Shown in pieces: positions 1 to 9,042 of a DNA stretch of 64,000 nt. A program made the position numbers and the translations under genes. How positions within the stretch are numbered: position 1 is the first letter of the stretch; every line of letters starts with the position of its first letter. The stretch is from Tenuibacillus multivorans (GTDB taxonomy: Bacteria > Bacillota > Bacilli > Bacillales > Alkalibacillaceae): contig NZ_FNIG01000001.1 of NCBI RefSeq assembly GCF_900103915.1, positions 434,001 through 498,000 of the forward strand. The letters run 5' to 3'. Below the pieces are notes generated by a model. The model had not been told where the DNA came from, did no database searches, and saw only the letters and a program-made list of their open reading frames with translations.

Positions 1-18
1 TCATTAAAGAATAGAGGA

Positions 19-50
19 AAACTGGCGCTCGCGCCAGTTTTTTCTTTTTT
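19..50 (+). terminator. Intrinsic terminator of the gene upstream of the window
   Basis: A 10-bp perfect stem, AAACTGGCGC and GCGCCAGTTT with a TC loop, is followed by a T-rich run. It ends a rightward transcript whose gene lies before base 1. The first 21-bp array starts immediately after it. Confidence 0.85.
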
Positions 51-180
51 CTCAATGGTTGTTGAGTTGCTCTCAATAATCGTTCAATATTACTCAAAGT
101 CCACAGAATAGTTCTCAATCTGAACCATATTTATCTCATATTCAGCTAGCAACATTCCTACAATAATCCGGCTCACTCAA
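51..180. repeat. 21-bp phased array, CTCAA family, upstream of rho
   Basis: The motif CTCAA/CTCAT recurs at 51, 72, 93, 114 and 135, exactly 21 bp apart. A degenerate sixth unit ends near 176, shifted by one base. Only the five-base core and a few flanking T/A positions are conserved. The motif resembles the core of the flhO-flhP array at 36293 (TTCTCAAA), so the two may be one family. It lies between the terminator at 19-50 and the rho promoter region. Confidence 0.7.
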
Positions 181-198
181 ACATTTTTCCAAATAAAC

Positions 199-227
199 TT
201 GCTTGTTCGACTTAAAAAGGATAAAAT
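199..227 (+). promoter_or_regulatory. Candidate sigma-A promoter for rho
   Basis: TTGCTT (199-204) and TAAAAT (222-227) are separated by 17 bp. This would give a leader of about 125 nt before the GTG start of rho. The -35 match is only moderate. Confidence 0.4.
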
Positions 228-357
228 AAAGGAGCAACCCAACCTCAAGTGTTTCCTTTTCTCACTTCATGGACAATCCAGAACCAATCCAATTATGTTT
301 TACAAAATCCATCAAGGATGTTAAGAAACAAATAAATATTAAAAGAGTGGTGTTTTT

Positions 358-1641
358 GTGGCTGTAGAGACATTAACGATTGCAGAATTAGAAACGAAGA
401 CGCTTAAGGATCTGTATGCCTTAGCACGTGATTATGGCGTTTCTTACTATGCAAAATTAAATAAAAAAGAATTAATTTTTGCGATTTTAAAAGCGCAGGC
501 TGAAAAAGACGGCAAAATGTTCGTCGACGGTGTTTTAGAAATCATTCAGAACGAAGGATTTGGCTTCCTGCGTCCGATTAATTATGCGCCAAGTCCAGAG
601 GATATCTACATATCCGCCTCGCAAATTCGTCGTTTTGATTTGAGAAATGGGGATTTGGTGTCGGGTAAGGCACGTCCACCGAAGGAAAATGAACGTTACT
701 TTGGTCTGCTGCATGTTGACGCGGTAAACGGGGATGACCCGGAGAATGCGAAGGAACGCATTCACTTCCCAGGGTTAACAGCGCTTTATCCTGACCGTAA
801 AATGAATCTTGAGACGAAGAGTAACGTTCTATCGACGAGAATCATTGATATGATGTCGCCAGTCGGTTTTGGTCAACGTGGTTTAATCGTAGCACCTCCT
901 AAAGCGGGTAAAACGATGATTTTAAAGCAGGCTGCGAATAGTATTACGCAAAATCATCCAGATGCGAAGCTGATCATTCTACTAATCGATGAGCGTCCGG
1001 AAGAGGTTACGGATATTGAGCGTTCAGTTGATGATAATGTCGATGTTGTCAGCTCAACATTCGATGAGGTACCGGAAAATCATATTAAAGTGTCCGAGCT
1101 TGTGCTAGAACGTGCGATGCGTCTTGTTGAACATAAGCAGGACGTCGTGATATTGCTCGATAGTATTACGCGTTTGGCGCGCGCTTATAACCTTGTCATT
1201 CCACCAAGTGGCCGTACATTATCAGGTGGTATTGACCCGGCTTCTTTCCACCGTCCGAAGCGATTCTTCGGGGCTGCGCGTAATATCGAAGAGGGTGGAA
1301 GCTTAACGATTTTATCGACAGCTCTAGTCGATACAGGCTCGCGTATGGATGACGTCATTTACGAAGAATTCAAGGGTACAGGGAACATGGAGCTACACCT
1401 TGACCGCAGCATGGCCGAGCGCCGTATCTTCCCTGCGATTGATGTACTTCGCTCAGGAACACGTAAAGAAGAATTACTACTGCCAAAAGAGCAGCTTGAT
1501 AAAATGTGGGCAATCCGCAAAACGATGCAGGATCAACACGATTTCTTGGAACGTTTCCTACGTCGTCTACGTCAGTCGAAAACGAACGACGAGTTTTTCA
1601 AAATTATGGATGATGAAATGCGTGGCTCCTCACGAAAGTAG
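358..1641 (+). CDS. rho: Transcription termination factor Rho
   Basis: Hexameric RNA-dependent ATPase/helicase that releases transcripts. The 427-residue protein has an N-terminal Rho domain, an oligonucleotide-binding RNA-binding domain (about residues 50-120) and a RecA-type ATPase core. The P-loop APPKAGKT is at residues 179-186, and [13 protein letters not shown] is the Walker B/Q-loop region. The GTG start at 358 follows a weak AAGAGTGG ribosome site. Length and sequence match Bacillus Rho. It heads the conserved rho-rpmE-tdk-prfA-prmC run. Confidence 0.97.
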   Translation: MAVETLTIAELETKTLKDLYALARDYGVSYYAKLNKKELIFAILKAQAEKDGKMFVDGVLEIIQNEGFGFLRPINYAPSPEDIYISASQIRRFDLRNGDLVSGKARPPKENERYFGLLHVDAVNGDDPENAKERIHFPGLTALYPDRKMNLETKSNVLSTRIIDMMSPVGFGQRGLIVAPPKAGKTMILKQAANSITQNHPDAKLIILLIDERPEEVTDIERSVDDNVDVVSSTFDEVPENHIKVSELVLERAMRLVEHKQDVVILLDSITRLARAYNLVIPPSGRTLSGGIDPASFHRPKRFFGAARNIEEGGSLTILSTALVDTGSRMDDVIYEEFKGTGNMELHLDRSMAERRIFPAIDVLRSGTRKEELLLPKEQLDKMWAIRKTMQDQHDFLERFLRRLRQSKTNDEFFKIMDDEMRGSSRK

Positions 1642-1654
1642 GGCGAAAAACTTC

Positions 1655-1683
1655 TTGCAAAAAATGAAGCAAGTTGATATAAT
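1655..1683 (+). promoter_or_regulatory. Sigma-A promoter for rpmE
   Basis: TTGCAA (1655-1660) and a perfect TATAAT (1678-1683) are spaced 17 bp apart, just after the rho stop codon. rpmE can therefore be transcribed independently of rho. The roughly 85-nt leader before rpmE contains short inverted repeats and could hold a ribosomal-protein leader, but I could not confirm a known fold. Confidence 0.8.
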
Positions 1684-1773
1684 CTCTCTGTATGAAAAGA
1701 ATGTGGATTCCCGTCAAGGACGGTTAAATTAACTCTGTTTCCAAAGGATTCAGGGCAAGAAGGAGTGTATAGC

Positions 1774-2019
1774 ATGAAGAATGAAATCCATCCAGAATAT
1801 CGTAAAGTTGTATTCTTAGATACAAGCTCTGATTTCAAATTTCTAAGCGGTTCTACATTAGATTCTGATGAAACAATCGAATGGGAAGACGGTAACACGT
1901 ACCCATTAATCCGTGTTGAAATCAGTTCAGCTTCTCACCCGTTCTACACAGGTAAGCAAAAAGCTGACAAAGTTGGTGGCCGTGTAGACCGATTCAAGAA
2001 AAAATACAACCTTAACTAA
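1774..2019 (+). CDS. rpmE2: 50S ribosomal protein L31, type B (cysteine-free)
   Basis: Component of the large ribosomal subunit, 81 residues, starting [12 protein letters not shown]. It has no cysteine, so it belongs to the zinc-independent C-minus form (RpmE2/YtiA type) rather than the CXXC zinc form. In B. subtilis the copy beside rho is the zinc-binding RpmE, while the C-minus paralogue sits elsewhere under Zur control. The ATG at 1774 is preceded at 8 bp by AAGGAG, which favours it over the in-frame GTG at 1765. Confidence 0.93.
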   Translation: MKNEIHPEYRKVVFLDTSSDFKFLSGSTLDSDETIEWEDGNTYPLIRVEISSASHPFYTGKQKADKVGGRVDRFKKKYNLN

Positions 2020-2039
2020 TTTAGGATGTTTTAAAAATG

Positions 2040-2134
2040 AAGCTGGCCGTTCACATCAGCTGAACACCATCGTAATTGTTATAACAAGATATAACCTTAC
2101 ACATGGTGCTCGGCTTGAGCGGTCAGCTTTTTTA
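2040..2134 (+). terminator. Terminator after rpmE, with branched hairpin
   Basis: AAGCTGGCCG (2040-2049) pairs with CGGTCAGCTT (2120-2129) and a T run follows. The enclosed 70 nt contains further inverted repeats. Confidence 0.7.
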
Positions 2135-2153
2135 ATTTATTTTTCATAGGGTT

Positions 2154-2179
2154 CGCCAGTGATAAATTGGCGTTTTCTT
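2154..2179 (+). terminator. Second weak terminator upstream of tdk
   Basis: CGCCA (2154-2158) pairs with TGGCG (2168-2172) and is followed by TTTTCTTT. The stem is short, so it is probably a back-up to the preceding terminator. Confidence 0.45.
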
Positions 2180-2302
2180 TATGCTTATTTGAGTTATTTT
2201 AGTACATAATACCCTTTAAAATCCTGTATAATAGGACGACATAATAGATATAGTCGATAATTGTCGAAAACGAACAAAGAAAGATAAAATGAGGTGCCAA
2301 GC

Positions 2303-2926
2303 ATGATGTATGTGATGGAACACAAAGGCTGGTTAGAGGTCATTTGTGGTAGTATGTTTTCAGGTAAATCGGAGGAATTAATTCGCAGGGTTCGTCGCGC
2401 AACTTATGGCAATCAAAAGGTGGTTGTGTTTAAACCCGCGTTGGACAACCGTTACGACGATGAACAGGTCGTTTCACATAATGGCGATTCCGTCATCGCC
2501 CACCCAATCGATGATTCAAGTGATATCGAACGATACATCACAGAGGACATTGATATTGTCGGAATAGACGAAGCACAATTTTTTGATGAGGGCATTGTCG
2601 ATGTCGCGCAAGACTTATCGGACCGTGGTATTCGTGTCATGGCAGCCGGCTTAGATCAAGACTTCCGCGGGGAACCATTCGGCCCAATGCCTAAACTGAT
2701 GGCATTAAGTGAGGCCGTTACGAAGCTTAATGCGATCTGTCCGGTATGCGGCTCACCAGCTAGTCGAACGCAACGTCTAATCGATGGCGAGCCTGCTTCG
2801 TACGATGATCCCGTCATATTAGTCGGGGCATCGGAATCTTATGAACCACGTTGCCGCCATCATCATGAAGTTCCGAACCACCCACGTTCAAGTAAACGTC
2901 TCTATAGCGAGCATTCTCGTTTTTAA
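2303..2926 (+). CDS. tdk: Thymidine kinase
   Basis: Type II thymidine kinase, which phosphorylates thymidine with ATP in the pyrimidine salvage pathway. About 207 residues. The P-loop GSMFSGKS is at residues 16-23, and [11 protein letters not shown] is the Walker B/lasso region. The zinc-binding pair CPVC and CRHH is near the C terminus; many Bacillus enzymes have a second CRHC, so the fourth ligand here is probably histidine. GAGGTG at 2291-2296 supports ATG 2303 (or 2306) rather than the GTG at 2294. Confidence 0.95.
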   Translation: MMYVMEHKGWLEVICGSMFSGKSEELIRRVRRATYGNQKVVVFKPALDNRYDDEQVVSHNGDSVIAHPIDDSSDIERYITEDIDIVGIDEAQFFDEGIVDVAQDLSDRGIRVMAAGLDQDFRGEPFGPMPKLMALSEAVTKLNAICPVCGSPASRTQRLIDGEPASYDDPVILVGASESYEPRCRHHHEVPNHPRSSKRLYSEHSRF

Positions 2927-2958
2927 AAGCTTAAATGTCCCCAGCATTTAAGCTTTTT
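2925..2958 (+). terminator. Terminator after tdk
   Basis: Long stem AAAAGCTTAAATG / CATTTAAGCTTTTT with loop TCCCCAG, overlapping the tdk stop codon. Confidence 0.8.
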
Positions 2959-3019
2959 CCGCCCTTATACGAAATGTTTTGACCATGTGTGATATGATAT
3001 ATTGTGGAGGTGTACGGAA

Positions 3020-4090
3020 ATGATTGATAAGTTACAAAGTATTGAAGATCGTTATAATAAACTAACAGAACTGTTGATGGATCCTGAAGTCATCAACGAT
3101 TCAAATAAATTGCGCGAGTATTCTAAAGAACAATCAGATATTCAAGAGGTTGTGGAAAAATTCCGCCGCTATAAAGAAATCACACAACAAATAAAAGACG
3201 CGAAGTCTATTATAGAAGATGAATCGGATGATGATTTACGCGAAATGGCACGCGAGGAATTAAATGAGCTCGAGCCAGAAGTAGAAGATCTTGAACAAGA
3301 AATGAAGCTACTCTTAATTCCAAAAGACCCGAACGATGAGAAAAACGTTATTTTGGAAATCCGCGGGGCAGCTGGCGGAGAGGAAGCGGCGTTATTCGCA
3401 GCCAACCTATACCGTCTCTATTCCCGTTATGCAGAGGCTCAAGGCTGGAAAACCGAGGTCATCGAATACCACGAAGCTGACATGGGTGGTTATAAAGAAA
3501 TTATTTTTATGATTAACGGTAAAGGCGCCTTCTCGAAGCTGAAGTACGAAAACGGTGCACACCGCGTTCAGCGTGTTCCAGAGACCGAATCAGGCGGACG
3601 CATTCATACGTCAACGTCAACAGTCGCAGTTTTACCAGAAGCGGAAGAGGTTGAAGTCGACATTAACGAAAAAGATATTCGTGTCGACACATTCGCATCA
3701 AGCGGTCCAGGTGGGCAAAGCGTTAACACCACGATGTCAGCCGTTCGTTTAACACACGAGCCAACGGGCATTGTCGTGTCCTGTCAGGATGAAAAGTCAC
3801 AGATTAAAAATAAGGAAAAAGCGATGAAAGTACTTCGCGCTCGTATTTATGAAAAATTCCAGCAAGAAGCACAGGCAGAATACGATGAAAACCGTAAATC
3901 AGCGGTTGGTACAGGTGACCGTTCTGAGCGTATCCGCACGTACAACTATCCGCAAAACCGTGTGACAGACCACCGCATCGGTTTAACCATTAATAAATTA
4001 GATCAGATTATGGAAGGTAAAATCAACGAGATTATTGATGCGCTCATTATTGAAGAGCAAACGAAAAAGCTTGAAGAAGTCGGTGAATAA
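3020..4090 (+). CDS. prfA: Peptide chain release factor 1
   Basis: Reads UAA and UAG stop codons and triggers peptidyl-tRNA hydrolysis on the ribosome. The 356-residue product has the stop-codon-recognition tripeptide PET in [13 protein letters not shown] and the catalytic GGQ at residues 231-233 ([11 protein letters not shown]). GGAGG at 3006-3010 sits 9 bp before ATG 3020. The gene is followed one base later by prmC, which methylates this GGQ glutamine, so the pair is translationally coupled. Confidence 0.97.
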   Translation: MIDKLQSIEDRYNKLTELLMDPEVINDSNKLREYSKEQSDIQEVVEKFRRYKEITQQIKDAKSIIEDESDDDLREMAREELNELEPEVEDLEQEMKLLLIPKDPNDEKNVILEIRGAAGGEEAALFAANLYRLYSRYAEAQGWKTEVIEYHEADMGGYKEIIFMINGKGAFSKLKYENGAHRVQRVPETESGGRIHTSTSTVAVLPEAEEVEVDINEKDIRVDTFASSGPGGQSVNTTMSAVRLTHEPTGIVVSCQDEKSQIKNKEKAMKVLRARIYEKFQQEAQAEYDENRKSAVGTGDRSERIRTYNYPQNRVTDHRIGLTINKLDQIMEGKINEIIDALIIEEQTKKLEEVGE

Positions 4091-4091
4091 T

Positions 4092-4931
4092 GTGAGTAAT
4101 ACCGTTAAAGAGGCCCGCGTATGGGCTTCTTCTTTTTTAGAAAAACAAAATCGTGAACCTCGTGTAGCAGAGTTGATGTTGCAACATTTGTTGGATGTTG
4201 ATCTCTCGGAGTTTTTGTTAAAGCAGCAAGAGGAATTGTCAGATGACGTTTGGCTAATGTATGAGTCGTGGGTAATGGAACATGCACGAACCGGGAAGCC
4301 GCTTGAACATTTTACGGAAAGAGCTACGTTTTATGGACGAGAGTTTTGGGTTAACCGTGATGTGCTAATTCCAAGACCAGAAACTGAGGAATTGATTGTT
4401 GCTATTATGCCTCACCTTCACGCAGGCGATGTCGTCGTCGATATTGGAACGGGTAGCGGGATTATCGCCTTGACGATAAAAAAAGAAATGCCAAGCGTCC
4501 GGATGCTGGCAACGGATTTAAGTGAGCGCGCCTTGGCGGTAGCAAAGGAAAATAGTGAACAGCTTGATGCTGAGGCCGAATTTTTTGAAGGCAATTTTCT
4601 TGAGCCAATTAGGGAAACTGGTGAAGTGCCTGACGTGATCATCTCAAACCCGCCGTATATACCTGAGAAGGAGCGTTCAGAACTGGATGCGACCGTGTTG
4701 TATGATCCCGAAGCCGCTCTTTTTGCCGAAGAAAATGGATTGGCGGCTTACCGAGAGATTGTTGAGCAGGTTATGCAGTTAAGACGACTCCCCCGATTGG
4801 TCGCGTTTGAAATCGGTTATGATCAAGGTGAGAGCGTCCCGCAGTTAATTAAATCGAATTGTCCCGACGCCCATGTTGAGGTATTACAGGATATTAACGG
4901 GAAAGACCGTATTGTATTATGGAAAAATTAA
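4092..4931 (+). CDS. prmC: Release factor glutamine methyltransferase
   Basis: SAM-dependent N5-glutamine methyltransferase acting on the GGQ motif of release factors. The 279-residue protein has an N-terminal helical substrate domain, the SAM-binding DIGTGSGII stretch and the catalytic NPPY at residues 186-189. The GTG start at 4092 is one base after the prfA stop and gives an N terminus like that of Bacillus PrmC. An upstream in-frame start inside prfA is unlikely. Confidence 0.94.
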   Translation: MSNTVKEARVWASSFLEKQNREPRVAELMLQHLLDVDLSEFLLKQQEELSDDVWLMYESWVMEHARTGKPLEHFTERATFYGREFWVNRDVLIPRPETEELIVAIMPHLHAGDVVVDIGTGSGIIALTIKKEMPSVRMLATDLSERALAVAKENSEQLDAEAEFFEGNFLEPIRETGEVPDVIISNPPYIPEKERSELDATVLYDPEAALFAEENGLAAYREIVEQVMQLRRLPRLVAFEIGYDQGESVPQLIKSNCPDAHVEVLQDINGKDRIVLWKN

Positions 4932-4938
4932 AATAGGT

Positions 4939-4971
4939 AAGCCCTGCTCGCTTTTTCGAGCAGGGCTTTTC
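4939..4971 (+). terminator. Terminator after prmC
   Basis: AAGCCCTGCTCG and CGAGCAGGGCTT form a 12-bp stem with a CTTTTT loop, followed by a short T run. A 21-bp array starts 17 bp later. Confidence 0.85.
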
Positions 4972-4987
4972 AGATTGATTTGATCTG

Positions 4988-5340
4988 ATTGGGCAATTAT
5001 GATGGATCATTGGGGAATTATCCCCTTCCAATGGGCACTCAAAGCGATTTATTGGGGAATTAGCCACCCTCATTGGGGAATCATGGCACCACAATGGGGA
5101 CTCACGTCACCTGATTGGGGAAAAAGCCGCTTCCATTGGGGAATTATAGGCCCGCAATGGGGAAAAGTCACTCCCATTGGGGAATTATAGGCCCGCAATG
5201 GGGAAAAAGCCGCTTCCGTTGGGGAATTAACCCTTTCCACTGGGGACTCATAGCATCGCAATGGGCACTCACGTCACTTGATTGGGTATTCAGCCGCTCA
5301 CATTGGAGAATCATCCCCTTTTAACGGGCATTCACGCACG
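4988..5340. repeat. 21-bp phased array A1 (AATGGGGAA family)
   Basis: About 17 units begin with ATTGGGG/AATGGGG. Starts are at 4988, 5009, 5030, 5051, 5072, 5093, 5114, 5135 and 5156, then 5176 (a 20-bp unit), then every 21 bp to 5323. The core WTTGGGGAATTA or AATGGGCACTCA is conserved and the other 9 or so bases vary. Open frames cross it on both strands, but the 20-bp unit shifts the frame, so they are not conserved proteins. It lies between prmC (+) and a leftward acetyltransferase gene. Confidence 0.9.
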
Positions 5341-5374
5341 TCCGCTGCGCTGTTGGCTACTCAAAATTTTACAT

Positions 5375-5917
5375 CTATTTCCCCCACTCATCATTCAGCA
5401 TCCCATAAACGATATGATCGACATACCGATCATACAACCACTCAGCGCTACGAATACGCCCTTCTTCAACAAAACCTAATCGCTTCGGAACAGCACGACT
5501 TCCGGCATTATTCTCCGCTGCCCGAATTTCAGCCTTGTGCATGTTAAGGCCACTAAACGCATAATCCGTCATCGCTCGTGCCGCACGGGTCATGATCCCT
5601 TTTCCGGTAAACTCCTGTGCCAACCAGTAACCGATATGTGCAATCTTGTTTTGCCAATCCAGCTTATTAAAACTAATTAAACCGGCAATGTCTCCATGAT
5701 ATAAAATAACGGCGGTCATGCCTGTACTATTAGCATATAGTTTTTTAGAAAAATCTATAAAACCTTTCGTATCTGAGACTTCCTTCGTCCCATCAACCCA
5801 GGAAAGCCACACTCGTAAATGATCGCGTGAGTTATCTGTTAACTGAAAAATTTCCTCCGCATCTCCGTTGTCAATGAGTCGTAAACTTAGCTCTTCGTCA
5901 ATCGTATGAACAAACAT
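5375..5917 (-). CDS. GNAT N-acetyltransferase, RimL/YdaF-like
   Basis: Probable ribosomal-protein-serine/alanine-type acetyltransferase using acetyl-CoA. The 180-residue protein starts LSLRLIDNGDAEEIF. It has the acetyl-CoA loop region LAQEFTGKGIMTRAA and the NAGSRAVPKRLGFVEEGRIR segment characteristic of the RimJ/RimL group. A strong GGGGGAG ribosome site precedes the ATG. It points left, against spoIIR, and is an insertion relative to the B. subtilis order. The substrate is unknown. Confidence 0.88.
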   Translation of the reverse strand: MFVHTIDEELSLRLIDNGDAEEIFQLTDNSRDHLRVWLSWVDGTKEVSDTKGFIDFSKKLYANSTGMTAVILYHGDIAGLISFNKLDWQNKIAHIGYWLAQEFTGKGIMTRAARAMTDYAFSGLNMHKAEIRAAENNAGSRAVPKRLGFVEEGRIRSAEWLYDRYVDHIVYGMLNDEWGK

Positions 5918-5997
5918 CGTGCTCCCCCCAATAGTTTTTAAAATCTATCATACCATTCCTCGCTTAAAAGGCAATACAAAATAATATTTTTTTTGAT

Positions 5998-6026
5998 GTA
6001 TAAAATCTATCAATCTTGTTCATAAT
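5998..6026 (+). promoter_or_regulatory. Candidate sigma-F promoter for spoIIR
   Basis: GTATA (5998-6002) and GTTCATAAT (6018-6026) are separated by 15 bp, close to the forespore sigma-F consensus. An almost identical pair with the same spacer lies before spoIIQ (28179-28207), another sigma-F gene in B. subtilis. Confidence 0.55.
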
Positions 6027-6074
6027 GTTTTTAAACCTTAAGGGATTACTAGAATACGAGAGAGGTTGATAGTC

Positions 6075-6674
6075 ATGCGATATATAATGATTGGAATTGG
6101 ACTTATTATTGTTATACAAGTTTTTTATATGCAAACCGCAGCCGAGCCAAGTGAAGGTTATCAGGTCATTCCAGATGAAGCGATTCGACTAAGGATTTTA
6201 GCGAATTCGAACAGTGATGAGGATCAGGCGATTAAACGTGAGGTTCGCGACCGAGTCAACGCTGAAATTACGGAATGGGTCGAGGACCTAACGTCGATTG
6301 AACAAGCTCGTCACGTGATTAACCAAAACATGAATCAAATTGAAGCGATTGTCGCTGATACAGTGAATGGTCAATCGTTCTCAGTCGAGTTTGGGGATGT
6401 TGAATTTCCAGATAAAATTTATGATAACTATGTCTATCCTGCCGGAACATATGAAGCGATTTTAATCACTATTGGGGAAGGTCAAGGCGACAACTGGTGG
6501 TGCGTACTCTTTCCGCCGTTATGCTTTGTCGACTTTGCCAATGGCGCAACCGTCCTGGAGCATGACGAGGAATCAGATGAAGATAACGATTCAGAAGAAG
6601 AAAAAGAGGATGAGGACGACGTTGAAGTGAAGTTTTTCTTATGGGAATGGATTAAAAAAATTTTTAATATATAG
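6075..6674 (+). CDS. spoIIR: Stage II sporulation protein R
   Basis: Secreted forespore signal that activates the SpoIIGA protease and so pro-sigma-E processing in the mother cell. The 199-residue protein has an N-terminal signal/anchor (MRYIMIGIGLIIVIQVFYM) and the family core IPDEAIRLRILANSNSDEDQ. The C terminus is extended by a highly acidic stretch (about residues 165-190) and a short KFFLWEWIKK tail. ATG 6075 follows GAGAGGTTG. It has its own promoter and terminator. Confidence 0.93.
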   Translation: MRYIMIGIGLIIVIQVFYMQTAAEPSEGYQVIPDEAIRLRILANSNSDEDQAIKREVRDRVNAEITEWVEDLTSIEQARHVINQNMNQIEAIVADTVNGQSFSVEFGDVEFPDKIYDNYVYPAGTYEAILITIGEGQGDNWWCVLFPPLCFVDFANGATVLEHDEESDEDNDSEEEKEDEDDVEVKFFLWEWIKKIFNI

Positions 6675-6678
6675 GAAG

Positions 6679-6711
6679 AAGCCCGCATTTAAAACGGTGC
6701 GGGTTTTATTT
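6679..6711 (+). terminator. Terminator after spoIIR
   Basis: AAGCCCGCA and TGCGGGTTTT form the stem, with a T-rich tail. Confidence 0.8.
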
Positions 6712-6802
6712 TTTTGCCAAAACTTTTTCTATTAAACTTATCATAATTTAAAAGTTTCGCTCATAAGTTCATAGAAAAACTAGATTTGAGGAGAGTGGGA
6801 TG

Positions 6803-7210
6803 ATGATTTCAATTACACCAGTAAAAGAACAAACGCCGAACGAATACGATGAGTTTTTTAAACAAGAGAGGGATAAGGAAGAATTATTTGAAGAACCATG
6901 GGTGAAGGAGCACGGATATTTCTTAGAATTAGATGGAAAGCAGCTCGGATTTTTCGTTTTATATCCGATTAATGAAAGCAAAGTCTGGTTAAGACGCTTA
7001 GTCATGCGCGAACAGACGAACCCCGCGATCTTGATTTTAGCGTTTGATTGGGTGGCAGAAAAAGCGATGGAACAAAACTATAACGAATTATACGTTCATG
7101 TTCAAGATGAGAATACGGCGCCACTTCTTGAAATGAATCGCTTTAAGCCAGCTTACGAAGTGCCTATGCAAAACCCAAGCGGTGTTGATTGGTTTATGAA
7201 GGAGTTATGA
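6803..7210 (+). CDS. GNAT-like acetyltransferase at the ywlB position
   Basis: A 135-residue acidic protein with GNAT features: a central beta region (LGFFVLYPINESKVWLRRLVMRE), then an AFDWVAEKAMEQNYNELYVHV helix-strand segment and a terminal LLEMNRFKPAYEV that resembles the GNAT C-terminal strand. It lies between spoIIR and tsaC, where B. subtilis has ywlB, but identity with YwlB is only positional. GAGGAGAG at 6788-6795 supports either ATG 6800 or 6803. The substrate is unknown. Confidence 0.65.
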   Translation: MISITPVKEQTPNEYDEFFKQERDKEELFEEPWVKEHGYFLELDGKQLGFFVLYPINESKVWLRRLVMREQTNPAILILAFDWVAEKAMEQNYNELYVHVQDENTAPLLEMNRFKPAYEVPMQNPSGVDWFMKEL

Positions 7211-7279
7211 TCAATCTTTCCAGCCATACGTGATATAATAATGATTGCACTGATATTCATAAAAAAGAGGAGTTCACGT

Positions 7280-8317
7280 ATGGCAACAAAAGAAACAAAG
7301 GTTTGGGAAATTAATCCACAAGAAAACCTCATAGAGGATCCATCTATACAAGAAGCGGCTCACTACTTACAATTAGGCAAAACGGTCGCTTTCCCGACTG
7401 AAACCGTATACGGACTCGGGGCAGATGCGACAAATCAAGAGGCTGTTTCACATATATTTAAAGCAAAAGGTCGACCCTCGGATAACCCGTTGATTGTGCA
7501 TATTGGTTCGCGTGATGTTTTAAAAAAATATGTACGTCATATACCAACAAAAGCTGAACAATTAATCGATGCTTTCTGGCCCGGGCCACTGACAATTATT
7601 ATGCCGTCAAACGAAACCTTGGCTGAAAACGTGACGGCAGGGCTTGATACCATTGGGATGCGAATGCCGGATCACTCTCATGCTCTAGCATTGCTAAAGG
7701 CATGTGAGCGTCCGATTGCCGCTCCGAGCGCGAATCGTTCTGGTAAGCCAAGCCCGACGACTGCTGAGCATGTTTATCATGATTTAAATGGCCGGATAGA
7801 TGGCCTTGTTGATGGTGGTCGGACTGGCGTTGGCGTGGAATCTACCGTCATCGACTGCTCACACTGCACACCGATCATTCTACGTCCGGGTGGTGTGACA
7901 CGACAGGATCTTGAGTCGGTCATCGGCCCAGTGGATGTAGCACCCTCTGTTGTCAAAAAAGATGAGTCGCCACGCTCACCGGGAATGAAGTATCAACACT
8001 ATGCGCCGGATACGCCGATATGGATTGTGCAGGGTGGTGCCGGACGAATGCGGCAGCTGGCCCAAGAGGCTACAAATAATGGTCAAAAGGTACAATTTTT
8101 AGTAAGCCAAGAGCGAGCGGACGAGCTTAAAGCAAAAGATGCGTTAATCCTCGGCTCGCGCTATAATTTAGCGGAACTGACGAGTCAGCTTTATGATGCA
8201 CTACGTCAAGTCGATAAAAAAGACGTTGATCTCGTACTAGCTGAGGGGTTTCCGAAAAAGGGAATTGGTGAAGCACTCATGAACCGCTTAGAGCGCGCCG
8301 CAAGCGACTATAAATAG
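7280..8317 (+). CDS. tsaC: Threonylcarbamoyl-AMP synthase (Sua5/YwlC type)
   Basis: Makes threonylcarbamoyl-AMP from threonine, bicarbonate and ATP for the t6A37 modification of tRNAs reading ANN codons. The 345-residue protein has the YrdC domain (about residues 20-210), with FPTETVYGLGADA and KGRPSDNPL. This is followed by the Sua5 C-terminal domain starting near PRSPGMKYQHYAPDTP. The long form matches B. subtilis YwlC. ATG 7280 follows AGAGGAG; the upstream in-frame ATG lacks a ribosome site. Confidence 0.94.
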   Translation: MATKETKVWEINPQENLIEDPSIQEAAHYLQLGKTVAFPTETVYGLGADATNQEAVSHIFKAKGRPSDNPLIVHIGSRDVLKKYVRHIPTKAEQLIDAFWPGPLTIIMPSNETLAENVTAGLDTIGMRMPDHSHALALLKACERPIAAPSANRSGKPSPTTAEHVYHDLNGRIDGLVDGGRTGVGVESTVIDCSHCTPIILRPGGVTRQDLESVIGPVDVAPSVVKKDESPRSPGMKYQHYAPDTPIWIVQGGAGRMRQLAQEATNNGQKVQFLVSQERADELKAKDALILGSRYNLAELTSQLYDALRQVDKKDVDLVLAEGFPKKGIGEALMNRLERAASDYK

Positions 8318-8359
8318 AACAATGGTTAAAAAAGTCACGATTGCCTTCTATTTTGTTTG

Positions 8360-8388
8360 GGACATGCATAGATTGAACTAGCATGTCC
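8360..8388 (+). promoter_or_regulatory. Hairpin in the mntP leader
   Basis: A perfect 8-bp stem, GGACATGC (8360-8367) and GCATGTCC (8381-8388), lies 8 bp before the mntP ribosome site. There is no T run, so it is not a terminator. The leader is too short for a full yybP-ykoY manganese riboswitch. Confidence 0.45.
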
Positions 8389-8408
8389 ATGGCATAGGAG
8401 GAACGATT

Positions 8409-8954
8409 GTGACTTTATTTTATGAAAGTATCATTCCTATATTATTATTAGCAATTGCTGTCGGTATGGATGCCTTTTCCGTCAGTTTATCCGTCGGCTT
8501 AATGCGTATCCGTCTTAGGATAATAGCAGCGTTTATCTTATTAGTTGGAGCCTTCCATGTACTTATGCCACTTGCAGGTGTAACGCTGGGGCACTTGTTA
8601 TCGCATAAGCTTGGGATCATTGCGCAACTCATTGGAGGGTGGATCCTCATTATGATTGGGGCGCAAATGATTGTCGCCACCCTTTTACAAAAAGACATGG
8701 TGAGGCATATGAAGCTGACAGGGTTTGTCGTTTTAGCTTTTACCGTAAGTCTAGATAGCTTTTCCGTTGGTTTAAGCCTAGGCATGTTTGGGCTCAACCA
8801 GGCGGCTATCATTATGATGTTTGGTCTTATGAGTATGATCATGGCGACACTTGGCATCATGTTAGCGAAGCAAGGAAAAATGCTATTCGGTCAATACTCT
8901 GAAGCACTCGGAGGCATCGTTCTCATTGTTCTTGGCGTGCAAATGGTTATATAA
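8409..8954 (+). CDS. mntP: Manganese efflux pump MntP
   Basis: Membrane exporter of Mn2+. The 181-residue protein has six predicted membrane segments in two inverted repeats. Each repeat carries the family motif with a membrane aspartate: AVGMDAFSVSLSVGL near the start and TVSLDSFSVGLSLGM near residue 115. The GTG start at 8409 is preceded by AGGAGGA. In B. subtilis the orthologue ywlD is at the same place, between ywlC and ywlE. Confidence 0.93.
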   Translation: MTLFYESIIPILLLAIAVGMDAFSVSLSVGLMRIRLRIIAAFILLVGAFHVLMPLAGVTLGHLLSHKLGIIAQLIGGWILIMIGAQMIVATLLQKDMVRHMKLTGFVVLAFTVSLDSFSVGLSLGMFGLNQAAIIMMFGLMSMIMATLGIMLAKQGKMLFGQYSEALGGIVLIVLGVQMVI

Positions 8955-8965
8955 TGAATAAGAGT

Positions 8966-8995
8966 AGGGGTTGCAAATAGGGCAATCCCTTTTCT
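8966..8995 (+). terminator. Terminator after mntP
   Basis: AGGGGTTGC pairs with GGCAATCCCTTTT around a short AAATAG loop. Confidence 0.7.
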
Positions 8996-9042
8996 TAGTT
9001 TAGAATAAAAAACCTAACAACAAATCCACAACTTATGATATA

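Noticed and set aside
1684-1773. L31 leader riboregulator
   Set aside because: Short inverted repeats occur in the rpmE leader, but I could not match a known L31-leader fold by eye, so it is mentioned only in the promoter entry.
4035-4091. Upstream start for prmC inside prfA
   Set aside because: The in-frame extension overlaps conserved prfA coding sequence and has no ribosome site; the GTG at 4092 matches the family N terminus.
8318-8408. Manganese (yybP-ykoY) riboswitch before mntP
   Set aside because: The leader is only about 90 nt and shows a single hairpin; the conserved loops of that riboswitch are not visible.
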